From assembly GCA_030145055.1 (NCBI GenBank), contig JAQYWK010000006.1, positions 62,001-126,000 of the forward strand: 64,000 nt of DNA, given 5' to 3'. Below, piece after piece: positions 1 to 9,424 of the stretch. Below the pieces are notes generated by a model. That model saw only the letters and a list, made by a program, of their open reading frames with translations. It was not told the DNA's origin and did not search any database. Each line of letters opens with the position of its first letter. The stretch's first letter is position 1. This DNA is from Desulfovibrio sp. GTDB taxonomy: Bacteria; Desulfobacterota; Desulfovibrionia; Desulfovibrionales; Desulfovibrionaceae. The position numbers were made by a program, and so were the translations under genes.

Positions 1-1461
1 CCAGTGCCGGCCCAAGACGAAATGGCGTATCTAGTGCAAGGATATTATGAACGTGATGACAAAGGTAATTTGATTGAAGACGAATCAGGCAAGCCCTTTA
101 GAATATGGAGAACAGCGCTAAATCCCGGCATCAATCCCGACCGTGAACCGTGGGACGGAATTACCGACCCAGATGATATCTGGGATGAAATCGTTGAAGC
201 GGCAAAGATGCCTGGTGTAACTTCCGCGCCCAAACTACAGCCTATCGCGGCCAGAATTGTTATGTTGCAATCAGGAATGCGCGCGCCAATGGGCATTAAG
301 GTTAAAGGACCAAATCTTGAGGTGCTCGAAAAGGTTGCCCTCGATCTTGAAGGATTCCTCAAACAAGTGGGATCGGTACAGCCGGAAGCTGTCATTGCCG
401 ATCGCATTGTCGGTAAGCCGTACCTTGAAATAATCATCGACCGTGAGGCCATCGCTAGGCACGGCATCATGCTCTCTCAGGTACAGGACGTCATTGAAGT
501 AGCTGTAGGCGGAAAGGTCGTGACCACGACAGTTGAAGGCCGTGAGCGCTACCCTGTCAGAGTCCGCTACATGCGAGAACTAAGGGACAACATTCACGGA
601 CTGGAAAATATTTTGGTCAGTGCATCGCGCGGTGAGCAGATACCGCTTAGCCAACTGGCGGAAATCAAATATGTGCGCGGCCCGCAGGTTATTAAAAGCG
701 AAGACACATTTTTAGTAGGCTATGTTTTATTTGATAAAAAACCCGGATTTGCCGAGGTTGATGTAGTCGAACAGGCGCAGATTTTCCTCGATTCTAAAAT
801 TAAATCAGGCGAACTAATAATACCGCCCGGTGTTTCGTACGAATTTGCTGGAAGTTATGAAAATCAGATCAGAGCACAGAAAAAGCTAGCATTGATTTTA
901 CCGCTGGCACTGCTCGTAATCGTCCTGATTCTATATCTACAGTTCAAGTCGCTGGCGACCACGCTAATGGTGTTCTCCGGCATATTCGTAGCATGGTCAG
1001 GCGGGTTCTTGATGGTATGGCTTTATGGTCAGCCGTGGTTTCTCAATTTCTCAGTATTTGAAACCCCCATGCGTGAATTATTTCAAGTTGGACCTATCAA
1101 CTTAAGCGTAGCAATCTGGGTAGGTTTCCTCGCGCTATTCGGTATTGCCTCAGATGATGGGGTAATCATGGCGACGTATCTCGATGAAAGTAAGAAAGAT
1201 ATGCATACGAATAGCATAGCTGAAATCAGAAAATCCATCATTGAAGGCGCCACGCGCAGAATTCGCCCAGCTCTAATGACCTCAGCCACAACTATTTTGG
1301 CTCTTTTGCCTATTTTAACGTCAACTGGCCGCGGATCTGACATCATGGTGCCAATGGCAATCCCTTCGTTCGGAGGTATGTCCATCGCGATTCTTACCGT
1401 GTTTGTTGTACCGGTACTTTATTGTGGTGTTGAGGAATTTAAGTTTAAGAGATCTAAATAA
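1..1461 (+). CDS. HME-RND heavy-metal efflux pump, CusA/CzcA family (C-terminal part)
   Basis: This is the C-terminal part of an inner-membrane RND transporter that exports metal ions by proton antiport within a tripartite pump. The gene is cut by the window start: CusA-like proteins are over 1000 residues and only about 485 are visible. Visible parts are a periplasmic porter/docking region (for example VGGKVVTTTVEGRERYPVRV), then the second bundle of membrane helices starting near LILPLALLVIVLILYLQF. The SDDGVIMATYLDES segment and the later RRIRPALMTSATTILALLP stretch are typical of the metal (HME) branch rather than the drug (HAE) branch. The GTG at position 4 is only the first start-like codon in view, not a real start. 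The metal is not identifiable. The adaptor and outer-membrane partners are presumably upstream. Confidence 0.9.
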   Translation, partial: PVPAQDEMAYLVQGYYERDDKGNLIEDESGKPFRIWRTALNPGINPDREPWDGITDPDDIWDEIVEAAKMPGVTSAPKLQPIAARIVMLQSGMRAPMGIKVKGPNLEVLEKVALDLEGFLKQVGSVQPEAVIADRIVGKPYLEIIIDREAIARHGIMLSQVQDVIEVAVGGKVVTTTVEGRERYPVRVRYMRELRDNIHGLENILVSASRGEQIPLSQLAEIKYVRGPQVIKSEDTFLVGYVLFDKKPGFAEVDVVEQAQIFLDSKIKSGELIIPPGVSYEFAGSYENQIRAQKKLALILPLALLVIVLILYLQFKSLATTLMVFSGIFVAWSGGFLMVWLYGQPWFLNFSVFETPMRELFQVGPINLSVAIWVGFLALFGIASDDGVIMATYLDESKKDMHTNSIAEIRKSIIEGATRRIRPALMTSATTILALLPILTSTGRGSDIMVPMAIPSFGGMSIAILTVFVVPVLYCGVEEFKFKRSK

Positions 1462-1619
1462 CTAAACTTGTAAGCACCTCGCAATAAACAAAACATACTC
1501 ATTCTTGTCTTTATCTATCATTTATAACACCCGGAATGTTTACAAAATATTTGATAAAATATAAGTATAATAAGCCTGATTATCAAACTACAAAGACTTC
1601 AAGCACAAGAGAGATGTAA

Positions 1620-2519
1620 ATGCCCAATCAGATAAACGATGACATTAAATTTAATCTTTTAGATATTGATAGGGATACTGGCATAGGTGGTACTGAGCTT
1701 GAAGAAACAGCTCTCAAACTGTCTATTCTCCATACAGACGAAAACAATAATAAACTGATAACACGCTCTGATCTCACTGCACTGTTCGAAGCCCATTTCA
1801 AAGGCCGTGAATACTCTCACACCTTCAGACTCCCTAAATGGCTTGAAACATGTGATGTACCTTGGTGTAATGTTCTCCGTGATTTTTATAAAGATCCGGT
1901 CACACGCCCCGCGTCTTTATCTCCCCAGCAAGGAGAATTTATAAGATCCTTAATCGTCAACTTCAATCCCAAAACAGTGGTTGAAATTGGTGTATTCCTC
2001 GGTGTTTCAACACTTTGGGTTGCCGGAGCACTTGAAGATGCGAACCAAAATGGTAAACTCTACTCGCTAGGTTTATTCAAAGATATTCTCCCCAAACCTC
2101 CCACAAGAACAAAGTGCGTTATCGATCCATATTCCGACGTCAGCACGAGAATTAAGGACGCTGGTTTAGAAGACATAGTAACTTTAATAAAAGGCGATTC
2201 CAAACTACTTGGCTCCAATTGGAAAAACTATTCAAGTGACCCGATTGACGTACTGTTCATTGATGGAGACTGCACAATACCCGGTTGTCTAGGAGATTTT
2301 GAAGCTTTCCGCGAACATTTAAACGAAGAATCTATCATTGTATTACGCGACATCTTCCCTGAAAATTGCAGCTGTGATGGTCCTAGATATTTAATTGATA
2401 TGTTAAATAAAATTGGCAACATACAAATTTTCGAACTTGAAACATCACCGCACAACTTCGGCATGGCTGTTATTAAGTTGAAAAAAAGAGCTAAGTCACG
2501 AAACAGCGTCTTAGAATAA
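1620..2519 (+). CDS. Class I SAM-dependent methyltransferase-like protein
   Basis: 299 residues. A Rossmann-type methyltransferase core occupies roughly residues 110-240. VVEIGVFLGVSTLWVAGAL is a motif I-like SAM site, and IDVLFIDGDCTIPGCLGDFEAF is the post-core motif typical of the Methyltransf_24 group, which often acts on sugars or small metabolites. An AGAGAG stretch precedes the ATG. The first 90 residues are not recognised and may be a substrate-specific or regulatory part. The gene stands alone, ends at a strong bidirectional terminator, and has no biosynthetic neighbours, so the acceptor substrate cannot be inferred. Confidence 0.65.
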   Translation: MPNQINDDIKFNLLDIDRDTGIGGTELEETALKLSILHTDENNNKLITRSDLTALFEAHFKGREYSHTFRLPKWLETCDVPWCNVLRDFYKDPVTRPASLSPQQGEFIRSLIVNFNPKTVVEIGVFLGVSTLWVAGALEDANQNGKLYSLGLFKDILPKPPTRTKCVIDPYSDVSTRIKDAGLEDIVTLIKGDSKLLGSNWKNYSSDPIDVLFIDGDCTIPGCLGDFEAFREHLNEESIIVLRDIFPENCSCDGPRYLIDMLNKIGNIQIFELETSPHNFGMAVIKLKKRAKSRNSVLE

Positions 2520-2561
2520 TTTAAACATACCTCTAAATATTTATTCAATTCAAAACACAAA

Positions 2562-2595
2562 AAAGCCCCGCAACCGTAATGGTTGCGGGGCTTTT
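2562..2595. terminator. Bidirectional intrinsic terminator
   Basis: An 11-bp G+C-rich stem (GCCCCGCAACC / GGTTGCGGGGC) with a 5-nt loop, preceded by an A-run and followed by TTTT. It lies between the convergent methyltransferase gene and the small minus-strand gene and can serve both. Confidence 0.85.
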
Positions 2596-2634
2596 AAATA
2601 TCATATGATATTCAAATCATAATTAATCGTTAAA

Positions 2635-2907
2635 TTATATTTCTTCTGCTGAAAGTTTTCTAACTGTAAGATGATAGTGAGCATCAATACCATCACAAAC
2701 AGGCATACGATTAGACTCAAGAACGATGTAAGTGCCAACATTACCGTTATCCGGTGTATGCACGATCAAGTCCTTCACATCAATAACCAAATCTATCTCA
2801 AACGTAATTACTCTTACAGCAGAAACAACGGCTTTAACACCTTCAAATGTGTCACCGTTTACTTTCTTAAGTGTAACTATATCTTTAGCCATCACAGGTA
2901 AAATCAT
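2635..2907 (-). CDS. Small protein of unknown function
   Basis: 90 residues. GAGG 5 nt before the first ATG supports this start over the internal ATG (MAKD). The composition is beta-rich, with alternating hydrophobic residues (VITFEIDLVIDV, DLIVHTP, GTYIVLES), and no membrane segment or signal peptide. It may be a compact beta fold, but I do not recognise a family. It faces the terminator at its 3' end and has no operon partner. The plus-strand reading frames over the same bases look like shadows. Confidence 0.5.
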   Translation of the reverse strand: MILPVMAKDIVTLKKVNGDTFEGVKAVVSAVRVITFEIDLVIDVKDLIVHTPDNGNVGTYIVLESNRMPVCDGIDAHYHLTVRKLSAEEI

Positions 2908-3018
2908 TATATTTCCTCACAATTTTTAATGTTGATGGGGCATCATAATGGTGTGAGGGGGAATGTCAATACCAATAGAGGTCAGGCGTACTCGAGATTA
3001 CATCACCAATTTGAAATA

Positions 3019-3765
3019 TTAGCGATAACGATCATAAATATCTTCAATAGTTCCATCATTCAAAAGTTTTTGAATGGCTTTGTTGAATCGTGGAACAGCA
3101 TTATTGATGCTGGGATGGAAACGAATCATCATATCCAAGATACTGCAAGGTTTGCCTACGATCAACTTACCCGCTAGTTTTTGCGTTTTAATTTGATACT
3201 GAGCAAAATCCTTATTCATAAGAGCCTGGTCGAGGCGCCCTGCAAGTAATAGCCGAATAAGTTTGTGCTCGCTAGGAAGAGGATAAGGTTTAATGCGCCC
3301 ATCATCAAAATACGGAGTATACACAGGGTAATAATACCCACTGATCACCCCGACCGTCCTACCTAATATATCTTCAGGAGAGTTAACCGTAAAATATTTA
3401 TCTGCATTAAACAAAAGAATCTCTTCGGATGCCGCAAAAGGAATACTGTAAAGAGCTTTTAATGAAGATGATTGTCGCCAAATCGGGTTGGACATAGGTT
3501 CTATATCTATTTTACCCATATCGAATTGATAAAGCGCGCGTTTAAAGGGAACACGTACATATTCGACAGTATCACCAGTTTCCTTAACAAGGGCTGTGAA
3601 TAAATCTTTAATTATTCCAGTTCTCGAGTCGTTTTGCTCAAAAGAATACGGAGGAAAAGATTCAACCTGAAGCATGACACGATAATTCTCCGCAGCACCG
3701 ATTTGTGCAAACGGAGAAGTGATAAGTAAAATTGCAGTGACAAGCCAAATAGCTAAAACCTTCAT
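3019..3765 (-). CDS. Periplasmic solute-binding protein, SBP_bac_3 type
   Basis: 248 residues. An N-terminal signal peptide (hydrophobic core to about residue 24, ending QIGAAE) is followed by a type II periplasmic binding fold: ENYRVMLQVESFPPYSFEQND at the start, the IIKDLFTALVKETGDTVEYV helix, and ILGRTVGVISGYYYPVY at the hinge. These proteins bind amino acids or similar solutes, or act as sensory receptors. No ABC permease or ATPase is adjacent, so it may serve a distant transporter or be an orphan. Fine specificity is not visible. A similar orphan lies at 48735-49475. Confidence 0.8.
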   Translation of the reverse strand: MKVLAIWLVTAILLITSPFAQIGAAENYRVMLQVESFPPYSFEQNDSRTGIIKDLFTALVKETGDTVEYVRVPFKRALYQFDMGKIDIEPMSNPIWRQSSSLKALYSIPFAASEEILLFNADKYFTVNSPEDILGRTVGVISGYYYPVYTPYFDDGRIKPYPLPSEHKLIRLLLAGRLDQALMNKDFAQYQIKTQKLAGKLIVGKPCSILDMMIRFHPSINNAVPRFNKAIQKLLNDGTIEDIYDRYR

Positions 3766-4036
3766 AGACTGATTACCTACTAATATCTAAATGTTGAAGA
3801 ATTACACAACATATAATTTATAAATTCAAAGTGTTAGAAAAAGCATTATTTGCTTAAGCCAAATACGCTTAAAACATATACAATCTTAGCTTCACCATCT
3901 AACTTCATAATATACCCGTATAGTATACTATTTTCAAAATATGACAAGACGATAATTTCAGAAATACCTCCACCCGTAAGGGCCTAGAGCTATTTTCCCT
4001 AACAAAATGTTTAATCCGCATACGTCTAAAAATATG

Positions 4037-4066
4037 TTGACATAAAACTAAAGTCATACCTACTAA
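4037..4066 (+). promoter_or_regulatory. Probable sigma-70 promoter of the GntR gene
   Basis: A perfect -35 hexamer TTGACA at 4037-4042, an 18-nt spacer and a -10-like TACTAA at 4061-4066, immediately followed by the first operator. The rest of the 386-bp gap between 3766 and 4151 is AT-rich and shows nothing else I can assign. Confidence 0.5.
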
Positions 4067-4079
4067 TGGTACGACCATT
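4065..4079. promoter_or_regulatory. FadR-type GntR operator 1
   Basis: AATGGTACGACCATT is an almost perfect palindrome whose core TGGTACGACCA matches the T-N-G-T-N3-A-C-N-A signature of FadR-subfamily operators. It sits directly downstream of the predicted -10, where a bound repressor would block initiation. The regulator encoded next is of this subfamily, so autoregulation is likely. Confidence 0.6.
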
Positions 4080-4140
4080 TGAGGGTGGAGACATACTTTT
4101 TGAACTAAAACAAGACCTCAACATCCTCAAAAGGGCTTAA

Positions 4141-4151
4141 AGGTACGACCA
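4141..4151. promoter_or_regulatory. FadR-type GntR operator 2
   Basis: AGGTACGACCA repeats 10 of 11 bases of operator 1, 74 bp away, and abuts the ATG of the regulator gene. The spacing is close to seven helical turns, which would allow cooperative binding. That last point is inference. Confidence 0.55.
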
Positions 4152-4937
4152 ATGAGTGAAGATAAATACATTGAAAAGCTTTTTATACCTGTCTCTATTG
4201 GACGAGTGAGCGAAGAAGTTGTTTTGCAGATCGAAGCAGCTATACTTGATGGAAGACTCAAAGCAGGCGAGCGGCTACCCAGTGAACGCGAAATGCAATC
4301 CCAGTTCGGAACCGGAAGAGGCGTCATAAGAGAAGCAATCAAGATTCTTAAACAAAAAGGACTTCTTGAAGTTCGCAAGGGAGCCAAAGGCGGTGCTTAC
4401 GTCAGAGAATTAGAAGTATCCAATGTTTCTGAGTCCCTAGCTCTTTTTCTAAAACAACATCAGGTCTCACCTGAAACTCTAATTGAATTTCGCGAAAGCA
4501 TGGACCGCACAATAACCACTCTGGCAATTGCACGTTCCAGCGTTGACGAAAAAGAAGCATTACTGAAGGAAGCTCTGCGCTTTAAAGCCACACTACTCGA
4601 GCCAGATCCTGATCTGGTGGCTGCGGCAGAGATTGATCGTAATCTAAATATAATGCTGGCCCGCATGGCGAGGAATGAACTTTTTGAATGGGTGATGCAT
4701 GCACTGCAAATGGGATTCAGTTCTCACGATTTCGCATTGTATGAGGACGCATCCTATAGGGCCAAAGCGGCCACCAACTGGAGTAACACAGCACGCGCTA
4801 TTTCCGAAGAAGAGCCGATGAAAGCCTTGTCATTCATTGGCTTACATTACGCACTTCTTCGTCAATGTGTTGATGAGATGAATGGCGAAGCAGCTTCTAT
4901 GGTTGCGCCGTTTCTTGATGATAATATTGAAGAATAA
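4152..4937 (+). CDS. FadR-subfamily GntR transcriptional regulator
   Basis: 261 residues. The N-terminal winged helix-turn-helix (about residues 16-85) includes the GntR signature around GERLPSEREMQSQFGTGRG and the wing KGLLEVRKGAKGGAYV. The C-terminal FCD ligand-binding domain runs to about residue 240, with the conserved EIDRNLNIML helix. It precedes choline dehydrogenase by 15 bp and is probably cotranscribed with it. By position it should regulate choline/betaine oxidation in place of the TetR-type BetI found in enterobacteria. Two matching operators flank its promoter and start. The metal-ligand histidines common in FCD domains are not clear in this helix, so the effector may differ. Confidence 0.85.
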   Translation: MSEDKYIEKLFIPVSIGRVSEEVVLQIEAAILDGRLKAGERLPSEREMQSQFGTGRGVIREAIKILKQKGLLEVRKGAKGGAYVRELEVSNVSESLALFLKQHQVSPETLIEFRESMDRTITTLAIARSSVDEKEALLKEALRFKATLLEPDPDLVAAAEIDRNLNIMLARMARNELFEWVMHALQMGFSSHDFALYEDASYRAKAATNWSNTARAISEEEPMKALSFIGLHYALLRQCVDEMNGEAASMVAPFLDDNIEE

Positions 4938-4952
4938 TGGAGATAATTACTT

Positions 4953-6590
4953 ATGAAAAAATATGATTTTATAATTGTTGGTGGTGGTTCAGCCGGATCA
5001 GTTCTAGCCAATCGTCTAAGTACCAATCCTAAACATGAAGTGCTCGTGCTTGAAGCAGGACTCCCTGATTACAAAATGGATTTCCGTATCCACATGCCTG
5101 CGGCATTAACTTACCCTCTCGCGGGTAAAACATATAACTGGTGGTACGAATCTGATCCTGAGCCACACATGAACAACCGCCGCGTTTACCAACCACGCGG
5201 TAAAGTTCTTGGCGGTTCCAGCTGTATTAATGGTATGATCCACATTCGCGGAAACGCAATGGACTACGAAAAGTGGTCCAAAGATGACGGCCTTGAAGAA
5301 TGGTCTTACGCACACTGTTTGCCTTACTTCAAAAGATTCGAATGCCGCATGGAAGGTGCTTCGGAATATCAGGGAGCTGTCGGCCCTGTTTACTTGACTA
5401 CTCCTGAATGTGACAATCCACTTTTCGACGCTTTCTTTGGCGCTGTTCAGGAAGCAGGCTACCCTCTCACTGATGATGTGAACGGATACCAGCAGGAAGG
5501 TTTCGGTAAATTTGACCGTACTACATATAAAGGACGCCGCTGGAATGCAGCCCGTGCTTATGTTCATCCAGTTAAGAACCGCAAAAACCTCACAGTAAAA
5601 TGTGGAGCCATGGCAACACGCATCCTTTTCGAAGGCAAACGTGCCGTGGGTGTTGAATATGAAAAAGACAAAAAAACTTTAAAAGCTTATGCTACTGAAG
5701 TAATTTCTTGCGGTGGTTCAATCAACTCACCTCAGCTCCTTCAGCTTTCAGGTGTCGGTAACGCAAAAGAACTTGCAGCACTTGGCATTGATGTTGTTCA
5801 CGATCTTCCGGGCGTTGGTGAAAACTTGCAGGATCATCTTGAACTATATGTTCAGTATGCCTGCAAAAAACCAGTAAGCATGTACCCAGCTCTACAGTGG
5901 TACAACCAGCCGAAGATCGGTTTGGAATGGTTACTTAAAGGAACCGGCTCCGCGGCTACTAACCACTTTGAAGCTGGCGGTTTCATCCGTAGTAATGATG
6001 AAGTAGAATACCCCAACTTGCAGTATCATTTCCTACCTGTCGCAATCCGTTACGACGGTTCAGCGCCAGCAGATGGACACGGATATCAGGTTCACGTTGG
6101 CCCTATGAACACAGATGTTCGCGGTCACGTAAAAATCAAATCCAAAGATCCTAAAGTATATCCAAGTATTAAATTCAACTACCTCTCTACAGAGAATGAA
6201 CGTAAAGAATGGGTTCAGGCTATACGCAAAACCCGTGAGATTATGACTCAGCCTGCATTCGACGAATTCCGCGGTACTGAACTGGCTCCGGGCAAGCAAG
6301 CCCAGACCGACGAGGAGATTCTTGAATTCGTAGCCAACGAAGGTGAATCTGCCTACCACCCGAGCTGTACATGTGCCATGGGAACCCATGACATGGCAGT
6401 TACGGATTCGCAGTTACGAGTTCGCGGCATTGAGGGGCTTCGCGTTGTTGATGCCTCGGTCATGCCTTACGTGACAAACGGCAACATCTACGCACCCGTT
6501 ATGATGATTGCTGAAAAAGCGGCCGACATGATACTCGGAAATGATCCGCTGCCTACAGAAGACGCTCCTTACTACAAACACACTAAATAA
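4953..6590 (+). CDS. betA: Choline dehydrogenase, GMC oxidoreductase
   Basis: 545 residues. Flavoprotein of the GMC family that oxidises choline to betaine aldehyde. The FAD-binding dinucleotide fold is at residues 5-35 ([16 protein letters not shown]), GMC signature 1 around [20 protein letters not shown], and signature 2 around [17 protein letters not shown]. Catalytic His469 ([10 protein letters not shown]) and Asn511 (NGNIYAP) correspond to the His and Asn pair of choline-oxidising GMC enzymes. GGAG precedes the ATG. The next gene encodes betaine aldehyde dehydrogenase, which fixes the pathway. Related alcohol dehydrogenases exist, but this context favours choline. Confidence 0.9.
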   Translation: MKKYDFIIVGGGSAGSVLANRLSTNPKHEVLVLEAGLPDYKMDFRIHMPAALTYPLAGKTYNWWYESDPEPHMNNRRVYQPRGKVLGGSSCINGMIHIRGNAMDYEKWSKDDGLEEWSYAHCLPYFKRFECRMEGASEYQGAVGPVYLTTPECDNPLFDAFFGAVQEAGYPLTDDVNGYQQEGFGKFDRTTYKGRRWNAARAYVHPVKNRKNLTVKCGAMATRILFEGKRAVGVEYEKDKKTLKAYATEVISCGGSINSPQLLQLSGVGNAKELAALGIDVVHDLPGVGENLQDHLELYVQYACKKPVSMYPALQWYNQPKIGLEWLLKGTGSAATNHFEAGGFIRSNDEVEYPNLQYHFLPVAIRYDGSAPADGHGYQVHVGPMNTDVRGHVKIKSKDPKVYPSIKFNYLSTENERKEWVQAIRKTREIMTQPAFDEFRGTELAPGKQAQTDEEILEFVANEGESAYHPSCTCAMGTHDMAVTDSQLRVRGIEGLRVVDASVMPYVTNGNIYAPVMMIAEKAADMILGNDPLPTEDAPYYKHTK

Positions 6591-6599
6591 ATAGCATTT

Positions 6600-6630
6600 A
6601 AAGCTCTCCCGCATAGCGGGGGAGCTTTTT
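6600..6630 (+). terminator. Intrinsic terminator or attenuator between betA and betB
   Basis: A 12-bp stem with one G-T pair (AAGCTCTCCCGC / GCGGGGGAGCTT), a 3-nt ATA loop and a following T5 run. It ends about 12 bp before the betB start, so betB is reached by partial read-through or its own promoter. Confidence 0.7.
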
Positions 6631-6642
6631 AGTGAGGTCAAT

Positions 6643-8124
6643 ATGATACAGGGAAAAATGTTCATCAACGGCGAATGGGTTGCGGCCCTTTCCGGCTCTG
6701 AACGCGAAATTATAAATCCTTTCGACAGCTCCATAATCGCGAAAGTTGCCGAAGGAGCAAGAGAAGATTCCGCGCTGGCAATCACCGCAGCACGCAATGC
6801 ATTTGATTCCGGCGAATGGAGTGCTACTCCTGCCTCTGAACGCGGCAGAATGCTCTTCAAATTAGCAGACCTAATCGAACGCGATAACGAAGAACTAGCC
6901 CGCCTCGAAAGTTTGGATACAGGTAAAACAGTTGAAGAAAGCCGCTGGGACATGAACGATATCGCAGGTATCTTCCGCTATTACGCGGGCCTTGCAGATA
7001 AGAATGGCGGCGAAGTAATAGCTTCCCCAGTGCCTAATTCCACAAGCATAGTTGTCCGTGAGCCAATCGGCGTATGTGGACAGATTTCGCCTTGGAACTA
7101 CCCCCTACTTCAAGCCGCATGGAAAATGGCGCCAGCACTTGCCGCCGGAAATACCATTGTTATGAAGCCTAGCGAGATAACACCACTGACCGCAATCAAA
7201 GTCACCGAACTTGCTGAGGAAGTCGGCTTCCCAAAAGGAGTAGTCAATCTAGTCCTTGGGGCCGGAGCCGAAGTTGGAGCAGAGCTTGCTGAAAACGTCG
7301 ATGTTGACCTGATTTCCTTCACTGGAGGAATCGCAACAGGTAAGACCATCATGCGCGCGGCGGCAGTAAATGTAAAAAAAGTAGCCCTAGAACTAGGTGG
7401 TAAGAACCCGAATATAGTTTTCGATGATGCCGACTTTGACGTTGCAATTGATTACGCTCTCAACGCAGTATTTTTCCATGCGGGCCAAATTTGTTCCGCA
7501 GGAGCAAGACTCATGGTACAAGACGGTATTCATGACCGTTTTGTAGAAGAATTGCGCAAAAGAATTGAAGCCATTGTAGTCGGTAACGGCTTTGACGAAG
7601 GAACCCAAATGGGGCCGCTTATTTCCGCCGAACATTTAGCTAAAGTTGAAAAATTTGTTAATATGGCCCCTTCCGAGGGAGCAAAGCTTCTCACTGGTGG
7701 AAAAAGACCGTCCGATCTAAAATTAAAAGACGGATTTTTCTTTGAGCCTACCCTTTTCATAGACTGCAAGAAAGACATGACGATTGTACAGGAAGAAGTA
7801 TTCGGGCCTGTAATCACCGTAGAACGTTTCCAAACGGAAGAAGAAGTTGTCCGCTGGGCCAACGATACTATCTACGGCCTTTCCGCCGGATTTTGGACAC
7901 GTGACACCGACCGTATTGAAAGAGTTTCAAAGGCTCTCAAATTCGGAACAGTTTGGATAAATGACTTCAATGTGTATTTCGTACAGGCCCCATGGGGTGG
8001 GTACAAACAGTCTGGAATGGGCCGAGAACTCGGTCATATCGGACTGGAAGAATACACAGAGGTAAAGCATATATTTAGGAATCATGCCCCCGAACCGTTC
8101 AACTGGTTCAACACTTCTTCTTAA
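6643..8124 (+). CDS. betB: Betaine aldehyde dehydrogenase
   Basis: 493 residues. NAD(P)-dependent aldehyde dehydrogenase converting betaine aldehyde to glycine betaine, a compatible solute. The catalytic general base Glu250 (ALELGGKNPN) and nucleophile Cys284 (GQICSAGARL) are present, with the NAD-binding PWNYPLLQAAWKMAPALAAG and SFTGGIATGK segments. Length matches the family. GAGG precedes the ATG. It follows betA across a terminator-like hairpin, which allows unequal expression of the two enzymes. Confidence 0.92.
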   Translation: MIQGKMFINGEWVAALSGSEREIINPFDSSIIAKVAEGAREDSALAITAARNAFDSGEWSATPASERGRMLFKLADLIERDNEELARLESLDTGKTVEESRWDMNDIAGIFRYYAGLADKNGGEVIASPVPNSTSIVVREPIGVCGQISPWNYPLLQAAWKMAPALAAGNTIVMKPSEITPLTAIKVTELAEEVGFPKGVVNLVLGAGAEVGAELAENVDVDLISFTGGIATGKTIMRAAAVNVKKVALELGGKNPNIVFDDADFDVAIDYALNAVFFHAGQICSAGARLMVQDGIHDRFVEELRKRIEAIVVGNGFDEGTQMGPLISAEHLAKVEKFVNMAPSEGAKLLTGGKRPSDLKLKDGFFFEPTLFIDCKKDMTIVQEEVFGPVITVERFQTEEEVVRWANDTIYGLSAGFWTRDTDRIERVSKALKFGTVWINDFNVYFVQAPWGGYKQSGMGRELGHIGLEEYTEVKHIFRNHAPEPFNWFNTSS

Positions 8125-8205
8125 TTGAAAGTGTTTTGTACAAAGCTGTGCCGAACCATTTTATAAATTTTACGGCACTGCTTCAACCTCAACTCAGGAG
8201 TTAAG

Positions 8206-9153
8206 ATGTTAACCCACTCTAAGCGGGTTCTTTCGGTTTTTATTTTGGTTGTTTCACTTTTCTGTTTTTCTGCCTTTGCGCAAGCTTCACCCAAAATAAC
8301 TATTGCTAGCGTAGGCTGGACAGGTGTTACCATTAAGACTGATATTGCTGTCTCCGTGCTGCAAAGTCTGGGCTATCAAGCTGAAAATCTTATGGTTTCC
8401 GTCCCTATCGCTTACAAAGCAATGTCTACCGGAGATGCTGATGCCTTCCTAGGTAACTGGATGCCGTCCATGGCTTCCATTGCCAACAAGTACTTTGAAA
8501 AAGGCACAGTTCTCAAATACGCTATCAATATGGATGGAGCTAAATACACCTTGGCTGTCCCTACATTCTGCGCCAAAGCAGGATTGAAAGATTTTAAAGA
8601 TATCGCAAAATTCGGCGACAAGCTGGATTGGAAAATTTACGGAATCGAAGCCGGAAATGACGGTAACGAAATCATTCAGGGTATGATCGACAAAAACTTG
8701 TTCGGGCTTGGTAAATTCACCCTAGTTCCTTCCAGTGAAGCTGCAATGCTTTCACAGGTTCAGGGCATGGCTAAACAGGGCAAAATGTCTGTTTTCCTAG
8801 GCTGGGCTCCTCACAGTATGAACGAATATATTGATATGACATACCTGACAGGAAGCAATGATGAGACCTTTGGCGGCAATGACGGCACAGCAACTATCTG
8901 GACCAACATCCGCTCCGGACTTGTAAAAGATCAGCCTAATGTGGCTCAGCTCCTAAAGAACATGACCTTCTCCATCTCCATGATTAACCAGATCATGATC
9001 ACAGTGGAAAAAGACAGCTCCATGTCCCTCGGTGACGCTGGCATGAGCTGGGTTAAAGAACATCCTGAAGTTTATAAAAAATGGCTTGAAGGAGTCAAAA
9101 CTATAGACGGAAAACCGGGATTAGCTGCTTTTGAAGCTTCTTTGAAGAAGTAA
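8206..9153 (+). CDS. Choline/glycine betaine ABC transporter substrate-binding protein (ChoX/OpuAC-like)
   Basis: 315 residues. A signal peptide (about 27 residues, ending FAQA) is followed by an OpuAC-type fold that binds quaternary amines in the periplasm. Features include ITIASVGWTGVTIKTDIA, the aromatic loop AFLGNWMPSM and SVFLGWAPHSMN. Tryptophans in such positions form the cation-pi box in ChoX and ProX. It lies 80 bp after betB and would supply choline to the pathway. No permease or ATPase gene follows, so these must be encoded elsewhere. It ends at an intrinsic terminator. Confidence 0.88.
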   Translation: MLTHSKRVLSVFILVVSLFCFSAFAQASPKITIASVGWTGVTIKTDIAVSVLQSLGYQAENLMVSVPIAYKAMSTGDADAFLGNWMPSMASIANKYFEKGTVLKYAINMDGAKYTLAVPTFCAKAGLKDFKDIAKFGDKLDWKIYGIEAGNDGNEIIQGMIDKNLFGLGKFTLVPSSEAAMLSQVQGMAKQGKMSVFLGWAPHSMNEYIDMTYLTGSNDETFGGNDGTATIWTNIRSGLVKDQPNVAQLLKNMTFSISMINQIMITVEKDSSMSLGDAGMSWVKEHPEVYKKWLEGVKTIDGKPGLAAFEASLKK

Positions 9154-9192
9154 TTAGATTAGATAAGACTTGAAATTAGTTTTGGTTAAAAG

Positions 9193-9235
9193 AAAGCCAG
9201 TCTTCCAGTTTTGTGCTAGGGGGCTGGCTTTTTTT
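9193..9235 (+). terminator. Intrinsic terminator of the choline cluster
   Basis: AAGCCAG pairs with CTGGCTT, extended inward by U-G-rich pairs, and is followed by a T7 run. The short plus-strand frame over this hairpin (9170-9355) is not a credible gene. Confidence 0.65.
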
Positions 9236-9424
9236 GTTGGATGCTTAACAACTCCCTGCCTTGAGAATAAGAAGTTGAGTGATTATCTTAAGACTCTAAT
9301 GCTAATTTATACAGCGTTTTTTGGTGTGATAAGCTTTAACGCGAGGAGTAATTGAGAGCCAGAGCTTTCCGATATGTAGAGATAAGTCTGGAAAGAAAAT
9401 CCTAAGCTCCAACACCGGAACTCA

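Noticed and set aside
2671-3177. Plus-strand small frames at 2671-2929 and 2929-3177
   Set aside because: They lie antisense to a minus-strand gene with a good ribosome site and to the end of the solute-binding protein; no independent support.
9170-9355. Short plus-strand frame after the choline-binding gene
   Set aside because: It starts at a non-ATG codon without a ribosome site and is laid over the intrinsic terminator, so it is unlikely to be translated.
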